Shown one piece after another: positions 49,970 to 64,000 of a stretch of DNA of 64,000 nt. The first letter of the stretch is position 1; each line of letters starts with the position of its first letter. The DNA comes from Marchantia polymorpha subsp. ruderalis (Eukaryota; Streptophyta; Marchantiopsida; Marchantiales; Marchantiaceae). The stretch lies in assembly GCA_037833965.1 (NCBI GenBank), contig AP031356.1:12546501-12610500 (forward strand). Reading direction: 5' to 3'. The position numbers and the translations under genes are program-made. The notes beneath the pieces were generated by a model. That model made no database searches. It was given only the letters and a program-made list of their open reading frames with translations, and was not told the origin of the DNA.

Positions 49970-52057
49970 TAGAAGCTTAATCAATTACTGTGTTCTAGAT
50001 TAAGGTAACTCAATCATCTACTGTATTCTAGTTCAAGGTAACTCTATTCACAAAGTGGTCAAATTCACAATGGTTTTACCATGAGATAATTTTGGAGCTT
50101 CGTTGGATATTTAATGGGGGATAATCCAGAGGGAAGTCAAGAAAAAGTGATCGTCGAGGTAGGCTGCATAGCCGGAGGCTGGAGGACAAATCCACGTGGG
50201 AATTACGTAGGCACGCATCCCGCTGACTGCATGGGGCCGACGGCGTCCGGTTCTCGGTTACCGGTCAAACCGGGAATCACACATTCTTGTACGTCTACAC
50301 GCTTCGTCGCAGAAGCTAATAAACAGCAAGAGGACCTGGCGATGAACGAAAGTGCGGGGCTGCTAGGCTTCGAGCTTCCATCTTCAGCCACCTCACAGCC
50401 AGACTCAGAGAGGTTCGAGAGTCAATTATCTGTTGAGATAATCACTAGTCATAGAAAAAGGATTTTGGTGGGAGGGGAGCGGATTTGAGACAGGATCGGA
50501 TGATCGGACATCGTGAAAGTATGTCAACATACAAATCCTTACGATCTGCGGGCACGTAGGTCTGGAATCGTGGGTCAAAATGGAGACTCCATCTCTACGT
50601 AATCAGCTTTCATCAACGCAAGTTCATTTAGCTGGTGTGTGTTGCTCGGGATGCTGGTCGGAAGTAGTAGAATTCGGGAGACAGCAGCGGCTTGCGTGAG
50701 GTTGCCGGCAGACGAAAAACGTTGGAGATATGTGGGTGCGTGGACGTGGTCGATGAACGATGTAAAGAGTGTGGGTGCGATTGCGGCAAATGAGTTATAT
50801 TTTGGGGTGAAAAGTATCCTACATAATGACGTTCTATGAAACAGAGGCGCCGAGATGGCAGCAATTCCATTCGCGTTGATTCCTGCAGTTTTAATCGGGT
50901 GTGGCAGATGCCCATGATCAGATCCGCACGCGACTTCCATTGTGATATTTTCGAGCTGGGGCACAAGAGAGATTCAGAAGATTTTGAATCAGGACGATCT
51001 TCATGTCGAAAGTGAACCACGGGAGAAAGATGGACTCAGACAGAGGCGAATTCCTCTGTTAAGAAGAAGGAACCCCAAAGGTGAGAAGGTTCTATTTCAT
51101 TCTTCAACATCAATGGCTCCAGAGGTTGAAGATTGCAATGTTGTGAATGAAAGCAGATACGGCGGAACGAACGCTAATAACGTTTGACACCTAAAATCTT
51201 TGACGAGGAAAGCTTCTTTCTCTTGTGAAGAAGAGGGAGACCTCCCAGAAGTCTAACTTCAACAGTTCAGTCAAATACCGGATATGGTTTCGGTCCAGGA
51301 AAGACAAACTTCCTGCAGTACGCATTTCCAGTGTGAGATTCTGAAACCCAAGGAAATCACCAAATTTGTGATTTTCAAGACTTCGATAGTGCTGAGGTCG
51401 CAGACAGTCCACTCGATTGATGGTCAAATCGCACTATGCATGCAACTTCTTCACACTCACTCATATTAAGAAGACGATTGACAGTCAACTCAATTGTTGA
51501 AGACAAATCGTCTAGCTTTGAATGTCCTTTGGACTAATGATTTGACTTCGCCTCCTGTACTCGTGCATCATGTACACGGGTCACACTCTTGGTAAAGAAA
51601 CTTGCCAAGGTCGGTGGGCACCGAGGCTTTCACGTCGGTTACATTTAGCTCACCTCTTCACTTCCAAGTTGATGGGTTTTGTACATGTATTTTTCTCCTC
51701 CAAATAATTCTCATTTTCCTACTTAACTCTGGCCAGCCTTCCGTTCATATGGAAGTTCCAGATTTGACGCAGTTGATGGACACTAGAAGTAGGCTATAAT
51801 TCATGCAATACTTTTAATCTGTAATTCCTTCAAGGAGATAATAGAATGATAAATTATCGCTTTCTTCAGAAGGTTTTATTTTTCTCTTGAAATATGAGGA
51901 CTGAGAACAATAATCAATATGTGTACAATACATCGGTTGAGGATTCATCGAAGTTTCCTACGAGAGATGGTTCTATGACAAAGAATGGGCTCGAGGTAAC
52001 TCGAGACAGCTTACCGAGAATTTTCATACCTGGAACTGATGCACGAAAAAGACTACA
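49970..52057. other. Intergenic region left of SerRS
   Basis: A short imperfect direct repeat (CTGTnTTCTAG-TnAAGGTAACTC) follows the palindromes at about 49,989-50,045. At 50,114-51,190 several open frames of 65-130 codons lie on both strands, some compositionally gene-like, but none recognised. Adjacent to 52,058 the SerRS 3' UTR is expected. Confidence 0.4.
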
Positions 52058-55315
<3,258 letters not shown>

Positions 55316-55909
55316 AGCTCCTCCCCTCTCGGTCAAGAAGCCAGCCCCTTGCGCTTCCTTCCCTTCCCTTCCCTTCCCTTCCTGCGCTGGAAATCGCAAT
55401 TCGCTATTCGAGCGACAGAATCACCAACTCTCGAGCCTTGAGCACAGACCAATCCTCCCTCACCGAGTCGACGGATACCATCCTGTACGTATACACTTGG
55501 TACGCTGCAGTCCTCATGCATTCTAGGTCTCCCACCATCGCGAGCGCGCCTGCTTCATTCGCCGCCATATTTGGCGGCTCATCCGGCGTTGTGATTGGCG
55601 CTCCCTAAACAAGGGAACGCCTTCCAAGGCTCAACCAGTCGCACCTGAATGACTGAACAGTGGGCCAAAGTAGCCGTACCCCTACACTGGAGAAGACCGT
55701 ATAGAAGAAAATCTCCACGATACATACGAATCGCCGGACCTCACTCCTACGGAGCGAAGGAAGGAACGTTTAACCCCGCGGTGTACTGTAATCGAGGAAT
55801 GCAATACACGACGAACAGAGTGGGGGACCACCGAAGAGAGTGCCTCTATTCGCCTTTGCTTTGCAATTCGCACGGGGTTAGGAAATTGGGGTGAGCTCGG
55901 AGAGCAGAG
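55316..55909. promoter_or_regulatory. Shared head-to-head promoter region of SerRS and bL34m
   Basis: The 594 bp between the two start codons must hold both 5' UTRs and both promoters. The half next to SerRS carries repeated CTTCCCTTCC-type tracts (GGAAGGGAAG on its coding strand), typical of plant 5' UTRs. No TATA box was assigned on either side. Confidence 0.6.
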
Positions 55910-57387
55910 ATGGCAGCGGCAGCGATTTGCAGGGCTTGGCGTGGCTGCGGGCGACAGGTCGTGGCGAATGCGAGGAGTAGCGGCGGATTTGGGCAGGGTG
56001 TTCGGCACTTGTCTGGCAGCAGAAATGTGGTTGAAGAGATTGGGAATTGCGGCATTCCTTCTGTTTTTTTTTCGTCGCCAGAGAAGGCGAGAGTGTTGCA
56101 GCCTAGAACTTTTGCTTCGCAGCTTTTTTGGTTTCGTCCCGATCCAGTGCATTTGGGCTCCGGTGAAGAGTTGCTGAGATTGGGTGGCGGAGACGAGATC
56201 CTCGCCTCGATCAGCCCTGCTGGCTGGCCTGTCGATCCCCGCGCGATTGATGATGGTTGGTTTTGATCTCAAGTGTCCTCTGTGTGGAATTTCATTCTGC
56301 TACAATGATTTCACCATCAGTCAATTTATCGATTAGAGTTGTCTCACGAAGATTACCTTCTGCTTGATTTACAATTCATCGATTTGAGAGTCAGACTGAT
56401 GGAGATATTTTCTCTGTTGCAGCCTTGTGCCCAGGTCTAGAGGAATCTGAGAGGTAACATCTTTTCCCTACACGATATAACGTTGCTTTTTTCTTGGCTG
56501 AATTGGTCTATGCTCTGATCAATGCTTCTGACAATTTTTTAAAACTGCTGTCGAAGGGTTTCACCATGGTACATATGTGTACTCAATATCCTAAAGCTTC
56601 TGAAGCGAATATATATGTTTTATATACCCTTAGTCCAGTACATTAATACCCTGCAAGCTCAGGAACTCCTTGTTTTCTCGTCGTCATTGGTCATGGCAGT
56701 GTTTTCAATTTCTAGGGTTGTATCTCCCTGACAGTTCTGAAAATCCGGCTGCAGCATATGCAATGTCGTCGAAGAATCTCGTCCCTTGATATGTGTTCTG
56801 TGATGTACGCAGCCCCATTCAAGCCCACACGAAGCGCACTTATCAACCAAGTAATTTGAAACGGAAGAGAACTCATGGTTTTCTGGCAAGGTAAACCTGT
56901 CTAGTTGTAGGAGCACTGCCGAGGATCGGTTATGCCCGAAGTTTGTTTGAAGTAAATTGCTCAGTTACAATGTGAAGGATTACAATAATATCAACGTATT
57001 TCTATCTGCATTCAGTTCTTCTTTGAACCCAAAGAAGTCTTTTTCATCTACTCGATAACTTCCGCTTTTTATATTTTCTGCCCACCTTTTGGCGGTTAAT
57101 CCATTGTTCATGTTAGAGGTCTGTATCATGTTCATAATTACAATCCATTTAGGAGTCCCCATGATTGCTATGATAATCGTTGCACCTTAATCTTCATCGA
57201 TTCCACATGATTTAGCACTAGATGTCCTTGAGAAAAGAATTTTTCTTGGTGGGTCACAAAAATGTTAAATGCGATTCGCAGCATGCAATAAACTTGCTCG
57301 TGTTTCTCGTGCAGGAAAGAAACTGTTGGTGGACGCAGAGTTCTAGCTCGTAGGAAGGCAAAGGGTCGCCGAAGACTTGCAGTTTAA
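55910..57387 (+). CDS. Mitochondrial large-subunit ribosomal protein bL34m
   Basis: This is the bacterial-type L34 protein of the mitochondrial ribosome. Exons: 55910-56255, 56423-56453, 56813-56890, 57315-57387, phase-consistent GT-AG introns, 175 codons. The start [20 protein letters not shown] is an Arg/Ala-rich presequence. The last 44 residues (~132-175) are a full L34: [26 protein letters not shown], then [17 protein letters not shown]. The L34 domain is split between exons 3 and 4, so neither exon alone is obvious. Residues ~40-130 form a long linker before the domain, as in plant mitochondrial L34 precursors. It is transcribed away from the SerRS gene, another organellar translation factor. 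Confidence 0.93.
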
Positions 57388-58954
57388 GGTGACGACAGTA
57401 GTGATCACATGTCAGTGGTTGATAGAAACTCCACTTTACACTTCGTGGTAGGACCTTTGAAAGAAATTTTTCAGTGCACTCTGCGCATGCGGATCTCTCA
57501 TTTCGTATCGTGTTGAGGGACTCGTCATGACTATTACTCCGAGTAAAAACATGAAGTTGCAACAGCTTCAGACCAGATATGCGTTTCTACATTGCCTGCG
57601 CTTGATTGGCTCTATGAATACAATCGTATATTTATCAGTATCAACTGATGAGTATATTCGGTCTGCTGAGGTAAACGATCACTGTGTCGGCTTACCATAG
57701 GAAGACTGTCATGGACGGTAGTCAATCTGATAAGGTGTGGCAAGTTTTGACCTGGGGTTAAGTCCGTTCTTGTATAGATAGGGAATAGGCAAGTTGGCTC
57801 GGAGAGTTCTTGTCAGTACTTCAATACTGACATGGCAAACGGAGAAAGACCTGAGAACTAGTGAAAGCAGTCGTGTGAGATAAATCACATGAATTTGGGG
57901 TTGCGAGGTGCTGATGATTGTTCCTCTGGACAGTTGCGTCTACGAATAAACACAACATTCTTTTCCAGTTTGTGCTTGGAATTCAGACTAATGTGCTTTC
58001 ATGCATTTGTCTGTTGGGATAAAAAGTATCGTGTAATGAACTTCAAATTGTTTGTCAAGGTGCAAACTATTGTGTTGGAATTTTGCCTTGTCCAGATTCT
58101 CTCAAAGTGTGGGCCCTCTCAGTTGCCAAATTTGATCCAGATTCTCTCATACTTGCCAAAGTGTCATCGGAGAATAGTTACCGGAATAACACACCATGGG
58201 CTAATTACTCAAAATAACATGAAAGACCTACATTTCCAACACGGTGTGGTGGCAATCGATATTCTTTCCTTCTCGCATGGCTTCCTTTCATTCACTTTCA
58301 GCTTTCATTCATTTCCAGTTTTCGGAGCTCTCTATGATGACAAGTGGACCGAATGCAAAAGAATATACATCACGATGTACTTGTAGGGGGGAAAAAATTG
58401 CTTTCAGGTAGCCATGTGTGCGGTACTTCTTTGCAGGAGGAAGGAAGATACTGCACAGATGACATTTTAATCACTTTAGAGGATAACTTGCTTAAGCTTG
58501 GTACAGAGAGTAGATCAAAATTCATGCCCATATCTAGGACACTCGCTATAAAAATATTATCTCACACGAATCTCTCACTAGAAAAGAGATGGTCCAAAAC
58601 ATCACTTCTTTCTCCAACTGGCAACATACGAAGGAGCCCAAGTTTCCTGGAAACGTGGAAAATGTACACCTAGACAAGCTTACCCATGACAGCTGCAAAT
58701 GGGTTGGCAGGACAGTAAATCACAAAGCACACTTACAAAACTAAAGAGTGATATTCCACATCCACAGGTGGAAGTTTGCCTCATTATTTGAAGCTTCTCT
58801 ACACGAAATAATCTCATGCTTTCGCAAGGGATCTCTTAGAATGTACCGGTAACTCTGTGACTGGCCAAACCTTTTCTGACAACTTGTCCAGGTCACTCTA
58901 ATATACACCTCAAAAACTTCAGAACATAAAAGACAAATAATAATCAAGTCCTCC
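57388..58954. other. Spacer between convergent 3' ends of bL34m and VHA-c''
   Basis: It holds the 3' UTRs of both neighbours. A 165-codon plus-strand frame at 57,889-58,386 has no recognisable motif, is rich in Phe/Cys/Leu, and is judged a chance ORF. Confidence 0.45.
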
Positions 58955-60947
58955 TCACATATGTGCAGCTGGCCATGATGCTTGGGCCGACATAATGATG
59001 CCCACAATAACACCAAAAAGCCCAAGCGCACTGCCAAAAATCTCAATGACCAAAATCTTTACAAACAACGTGGAATTTTGTGCATCTGACAATGCACAAC
59101 TGCTTCCGATGATGCCCACGCATAATCTGTAAACATCACAGCCAGGTACGCAAAGCTTTCAGATTTAAGGTAAACGTTCCAAGATTGAAACCAATGTTCG
59201 AATACAAGAAGTATGACAGAAAATACGTGGCAGAGACAGGAAAACTAAACACGCTGAAGTGTAAAGATACAATACAGCGTCTAAAAGTACAAATCCTCCA
59301 GGCCGCTTTCTAATTTCGCCTATTTCAAGAAGTTGACTTTTACAAGCAAATTAAAATGATTATATTATTGCAACTCTGTTACTATATCTCCGGGAATATG
59401 GTAGAGTTTTACATACTGGGGCGTCACTTCTAAGCATAATCAGAGTCGAAATAAAGGTAGCAAATAAATAGAGTCCAGATTTCACTCTCAATCTACAGTT
59501 CGAAGAGTTTAGCTGTAGTATATCAAAGCATTTCCCCTTCCTCTTAAGAAGAAATCCCTTTGGAGAAAAAAAATTTGTAGGACATATGAGAAGGATCGGA
59601 TGAGAGACTATAGAGACAGGACAACCGCTATGCGATCGACTGAGTTTCTCGACATAATCCCAGGACACTCAAACCATCAAAAATAACGACAATTCCTTCC
59701 CAAAGTATAACCTAAAGATTCATAGCAGCCAGGAGGGTTGTCTGCAGGAGGGAGAACGAACTCATGTTGTGCTCTATGCGTTAACGCACTGTTACATATT
59801 TAATTCGTCACACCACTGCTACAGACAGGAACTAAGGAGACGATGGCATTCCTTACTTCACGTGCGTATACTTGGGAAAGAAAAGTTCGAGGTACATTGA
59901 AGTATTTTCAGCTGGTATTCTCGGGTTATACAAAATTCCTGTTTTTTGATTTCAAAAGCTGCATGTTTTGATTGAAAATTAAAAGTGGAAAAACAGTCAC
60001 AGACACGGAGAGTATGGAGCCAACAGCAGGACAGCAAATAGATCTCAACGTTATTAACATGTGAAGATGGGTGACTTTTTCTACATACCCGCAGACGAGA
60101 TTGGCGAAACCAACGATGATGCCTGAAGCAAATAGGGCATAACCAGCTCGCATAGATTCAGGATAGTGCTGCTGGCTGCTGGCTACGCTCTCCAATTTTG
60201 TTTGAAGGATAATGGCCACAATAACTCCGTAGATCGCCACCGCCTCACAGAAAATAACACTGCATCCAAATATGAGATCTCACTCTTAGCAAAACCACCG
60301 ACAAACTTGAGTTGTAGATCTGCTCCCGCATTACTAGTGCTAAGTTATCCAGAAATTGTTCAACTAGTATGCAGATATATGGAAGGATTTCTGAGCCCCG
60401 GAGAATTAAAACCTACTCATCCAGAACCTCACAAGTTCTCTGATCTCGTAATTCTGAGCAACAGCCTTTCCAATTAGATAGACCATAATCACCTGATCAA
60501 ATTCTTCGACGTAATGCGAGGAGCCTTGATAGCTGCGCCAATCAAACTGCTTCCTGTGATGTATATTCCCCTGGAGAGACATACCGCAATGTCAGGAAAC
60601 GGGATCAGAGTAACCACTGGCAATTAAAATCACTTACACCGACCCATCGACAAACCTAATCTCCAGTAACACCCAAAAAAAACACCACAAGCAAGGTCAT
60701 CTCTCCTGAGCCTGAAGGGAGCAATTCAGTCTCAGGAGCAAGCAACCAGTAAAAACCACGATCTACGCTCACGCACGCTGAGCTGAGCAAGCGGATCAAA
60801 GCCCAGTCACAGATCGCGGGAGAAAATTTACCAGGATGCGCCTAGAACCGAGACACCGATTGACAAGGCGATTCCCAGAGCAGAGAACGTGTAGGGCGAG
60901 ATGTAGAGCAAGGCATGCAGCCATGACGAAGCGTCCCCGTACGCCAT
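58955..60947 (-). CDS. VHA-c'': V-type ATPase proteolipid subunit c''
   Basis: It is one of the proton-carrying ring subunits of the V0 sector in vacuolar and endomembrane ATPases. Exons: 60832-60947, 60493-60570, 60089-60259, 58955-59126, all GT-AG and phase-consistent, giving 178 codons (plant c'' is ~180). The protein starts [20 protein letters not shown] and has hydrophobic helices at about 19-38, 43-56, 66-83, 105-130 and 142-168. Conserved acidic residues are E70 ([12 protein letters not shown]) and E150 ([16 protein letters not shown]), the latter in the proton-translocating position. The linker [19 protein letters not shown] is typical of c'' rather than c. The gene looks intact. Confidence 0.96.
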
Positions 60948-62929
60948 AGCTGACCAAATTATTACTAAAATCTGCGCCCTCGCTCCGAGACTCGCAACCG
61001 ACGCTCTCTGAGAACCTCTGCGCCTGTCTCTATTGTCTGATGTCCGATCTCAATGCCTCCAGTTCTTCTCTCTTGCGCTCGCTCACTCCCCGATCGCCCC
61101 CTCTTTCCTTTCTTCTCCTTCTCCTCCTCCTCCTCCTCTCCCTCTCGTCCCCTCTCCTGCAGAGTCCCGAGCAAGCGAGCAGCCCGCCAGCCAAGCCAGC
61201 CAGCCAGCCAACAGAACCACCTCCCCTGCCTCCTCTGCTCTCTGCGCTCGACCCCGTCCCTCCCTCCCCCCTCCGGTTACCCTCCGCTGTAGCGTCCTTC
61301 GCGTCCCCCGCCTCCTCTGCCACTGTGGCGCTTCCGCTTCCGCTTGCCGCTTGCCTCTTGTCTAGTACAGTACCTGTATTATTGACCAGCTCCAGCCCAG
61401 CTCCTGGTTGGCTCCACACTAACCGTGGTCGAGTCAGTGGCCCGCCTATGCAGGTAGCGAGGGAGGGGGTTCCCTGCTGACGTGGTCCTGGTTCTCATTC
61501 GTGACGCGTGTTGCGAGTCCGCGATGCAGGAGCGTTTGACCGGGAGGAGACGGGACGACCGGCTCAATGGCAGAGGGCTGTTTGCTGGTTGTCCGAGGCC
61601 GGAGTCCCTTCAGGACAGCAGCAGTTGAGAAGGCTTCGACGGAGTGCGTCGGCTCCGTCGGCGGGCGGAGATTGCCACGTGGGTTTATCGATGGCCTTTT
61701 ATCCCTGCAGGGAACAGCTTGTGCTCTGTGCTTGCAGGGACAGAACGACACGAGCATGATGCGTTCATGTCCTCCGAGTGGGTCTGCTGCCCTGTGCTCG
61801 GATTGTCTTGCCTCTTGGCCCTCCGCTCGGTTCCACTCCAGACTGGCTCTCAGGAGAACGTGTGTTGTCTTCGTTGTTGTAGGGAACCGTCCGACGTCTT
61901 ATGAGCCTCGCGACTTCGGATCAGATTGCCATGTTTTTTATTCTATCAAAACATATGCCGCCTGGAATTTTGCGACAAGTAGTGAGCCCTTGCTCACAAC
62001 TCGTCCCCTGAACGCTTGTTACCAAAAGGTGAATTTGGGGATCCATGTCGCACACTTCTAATTCGGCCGAACTGACGCGGGCGGTTCGCTTTCTTCAGCA
62101 AGCCGGAGGCATGTATACTCTTCATATACACATTTGTTAGAGATTTTGCGCGTGGTGTAGATAGAATAGCCTTCTAATCCCCGGATGTTTCTTTCGCAAC
62201 TGGCCAAATTCTCACCCACAATTCCAACCATCCCACGTTGTCTTATTCTAAATTCTTATTCAAACTACATGAATATAAACACAGGTAATTAAGGTAATAT
62301 TTTTTATTACCTTGTCACTGTATTTTTTATCAATATATTTGATTTTTATGTTCTAAAATTTTCAAAAAAAATCTATACATCTTCAATTTGATCGTTTTCA
62401 TATAATCTAATTTTCATCATAACAATTGAATTAAAAAACCTATTTAACTGAGATAAATGCAAGTTGTTACGGATGGCAACTCACAAGTAATTTAGAGTAG
62501 CATTGAAAGCTTCAACATTGAAAGTAACAACACTCGTAGCGAGAAAACTGAAATTAATAACAAGATGAGATAATTGAAAATAATGATATTCAAAGCTATA
62601 AAACTAGAAGTAGTTTGATACTTGAAGAGTTGATACAAGAGTTGTTGACGAGATTAAAGATATCATTCCAATTAGACTCTTCATTTATATTGCTAGTAGG
62701 CTACTAGGAAACTCTAATGTTGCAAATTGACACTACCTCTCTTAAGCTGAAAAAAGGTCGACACGGTTTGCACACTTTCACTGCATCCGTATGACAACTT
62801 TGCATTGTCACTGCCACTGTCACGTTTGTGACATTATTTCACTTTAAGTAACAAGTGTTCTCTATTTATTCTAATTTTTATTAGAAAAAGAAACTAAAAA
62901 TTGATTAGAAGAAGTCTATCATTTCCTTC
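60948..62929. other. Upstream region of VHA-c'' and spacer
   Basis: 60,948 to ~61,400 is rich in CT/CCT runs on the plus strand (purine-rich in the direction of VHA-c''), with a short CCAG/GCCA-type repeat at about 61,185-61,212. This looks like a plant 5' UTR and promoter. 61,500-62,060 stays moderately GC-rich and holds an unassigned 164-codon plus-strand frame. From ~62,200 onward it is AT-rich and empty. Confidence 0.5.
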
Positions 62930-63595
62930 AAGCAACAAATTTTCACAAGTTCATCTATTTCATTGATCAAAATCAAAAACTAATAATTAATTACAAAAAG
63001 TACATAAACACTCTTCAAACAACAAGTTTCACAAGTTGTTTTATTTATCTTATAAAAAAAAAAACTAAAAAAAAACTAAAAGAAGTTCATTAGACTACTT
63101 CAAATAACGAGTTTTCACAAGTTGTTGTTTTATTTTATAAAAAAAAACAAAAAATCTATTTCAGGAAGTGCATAATACTCCTTCAATAAAAAAAATTTCA
63201 CAAGTTTTATTTTTATATCTTATCAAAAACAAAAACAAAAAATCTATTACATGAAGTGGATCATACTACTTCAAACAGCAAGTTTTCACAAGATGTTCTA
63301 TTTATATTACAACAAACTTAAAATCCATTATAAAAAATCCATTGCCCTTCTTCAAGCAATAAATTTTCACAAGTTGGTCTATTTATCTTATCAAAAACTT
63401 AAATTCTATTGTAAGAAGTTCTTTAAATCCTTCAAGCAATCAATTATCACAAGTTGTTACATTTATGTTGACAAAATCAAAAATTTAAAATCCACTATAA
63501 GCAATCCATTGACCAACAATTTTATTTATTTATCTTATGAAAAACTTCAAATCTATAATAAAAATTCCTTCAAGCAACAAATTTTCACGAGTTTT
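62930..63595. repeat. ~80-bp degenerate tandem array
   Basis: About eight units share a TTTTCACAAGTTG-TTATTTATCTTAT-AAAAACTTAAAATC order and end in CTTCAAGCAACAA. The TTCACAAG landmark recurs at about 62,943, 63,027, 63,113, 63,197, 63,285, 63,366 and 63,446. The array runs right up to the LTR at 63,596. A 116-codon plus-strand open frame here is repeat-encoded and not a gene. Confidence 0.8.
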
Positions 63596-64000
63596 TGTTG
63601 AAGTTAATTCTAGTTAAGGAGTTAACTGAGGTTAACCAAATATATAGCTATTTATAGCTTAGAGTGTTTGACTACCTTGGGTATATATAGCCTAAGAGTG
63701 ATAAAAATAACTCACTTCAAGCAGTAAACTTTCTCGAGTATATTGCTCCGTGGACGTAGCCTCTGAGGGTGAACCACGTTATACATGTGTACTTTGTGTT
63801 TATCGTGTTGTTGGTTTGCTTAGTCTGAGGTTTATCGTTACAATTGGTATCAGAGCAGGTTCCGGTTCGGAGTCTGTGTCATAGTGTGTTTTGATTATTT
63901 TATAGCACGTGACGTTTTTTATGTGACAGTATTTGACGGTTTTCTCTAAAAGTGCCAAGTTTTACTGTAGACAAAGCCATTTTTCTTGTCACTGACGGAT
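63596..64000 (+). mobile_element. Second copia-type element, 5' LTR and start of leader (runs off window)
   Basis: The LTR spans 63,596-63,842 (247 bp; TGTTGAAGTTAATTCTAG to GTTTATCGTTACA) and is clearly related to the LTR at 17,644 over most of its length. The primer-binding site TGGTATCAGAGC follows at 63,845, then a leader with the shared TTCCGGTTCGG-GTCTGTGTCAT segment and GTGACAG/TGACGG motifs like those in the 40-bp repeats. The body lies beyond the window, so completeness cannot be judged. Confidence 0.9.

Noticed and set aside
50114-51187. Cluster of 65-130 codon frames on both strands left of SerRS
   Set aside because: None carries a recognisable motif, frames on opposite strands overlap, and no splice-linked model could be built.
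57889-58386. 165-codon plus-strand frame downstream of bL34m
   Set aside because: It is hydrophobic and Phe/Cys-rich without family likeness and lies between convergent 3' ends; most likely chance.
61040-62061. Frames of 146 and 164 codons upstream of VHA-c''
   Set aside because: The first is a translated CT-rich 5' UTR (poly-Leu/Pro). The second has no motif and is overlapped by an equally long minus-strand frame.
63251-63601. 116-codon Lys/Tyr-rich frame
   Set aside because: It is made of the ~80-bp tandem units and ends inside the adjoining LTR; a repeat artefact.

Overview
This is a nuclear window from a land plant. Genes are cut into many short exons by GT-AG introns, mostly 80-400 nt. 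Non-coding DNA is very AT-rich, and an intact-looking Ty1/copia element carries a primer-binding site matching initiator tRNA-Met. The gene families are plant-type: PRL1, alternative oxidase, cyclic-nucleotide-domain acyl-CoA thioesterase, organelle-targeted seryl-tRNA synthetase and V-ATPase c''. Intron size and AT-rich spacers suggest a bryophyte (moss-like) or another seed-free lineage, but the taxon is an inference. Gene models were built by hand from splice signals, reading phase and family motifs.

Layout. 2,036-9,296 (-): PRL1, 16 coding exons including a 25-nt microexon, 487 codons. 9,300-17,640: AT-rich spacer with a ~0.3-0.45 kb direct duplication, a decayed hAT-like transposase and a decayed copia fragment. 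17,644-24,128: a full-length copia element with 277-bp LTRs that look identical, a 5-bp target duplication, a long repeat-rich leader and one polyprotein frame broken by four stop codons. 24,130-30,400: AT-rich desert. 31,171-33,060 (-): alternative oxidase, four exons, with a 111-nt last intron that stays open in frame. 38,256-46,511 (-): acyl-CoA thioesterase with an N-terminal cyclic-nucleotide-type domain, 17 exons, containing a tandem duplication that copies part of an exon. 48,161-48,352: a diverged LTR related to the copia element. 49,874-49,969: two adjacent long palindromes. 52,058-55,315 (-) and 55,910-57,387 (+): organellar SerRS and mitochondrial ribosomal protein bL34, head to head. 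58,955-60,947 (-): V-ATPase proteolipid c''. 62,930-63,595: an ~80-bp tandem array directly abutting a second copia-type LTR (63,596-63,842), whose body leaves the window.

Functionally, SerRS and bL34m both serve organellar translation and share a ~0.6 kb intergenic promoter region. AOX works in the mitochondrial electron transport chain, VHA-c'' in the proton channel of the vacuolar ATPase, the thioesterase in acyl-CoA hydrolysis (probably peroxisomal), and PRL1 in the spliceosome-associated NTC complex. No operons, CRISPR arrays, tRNA or rRNA genes were seen.
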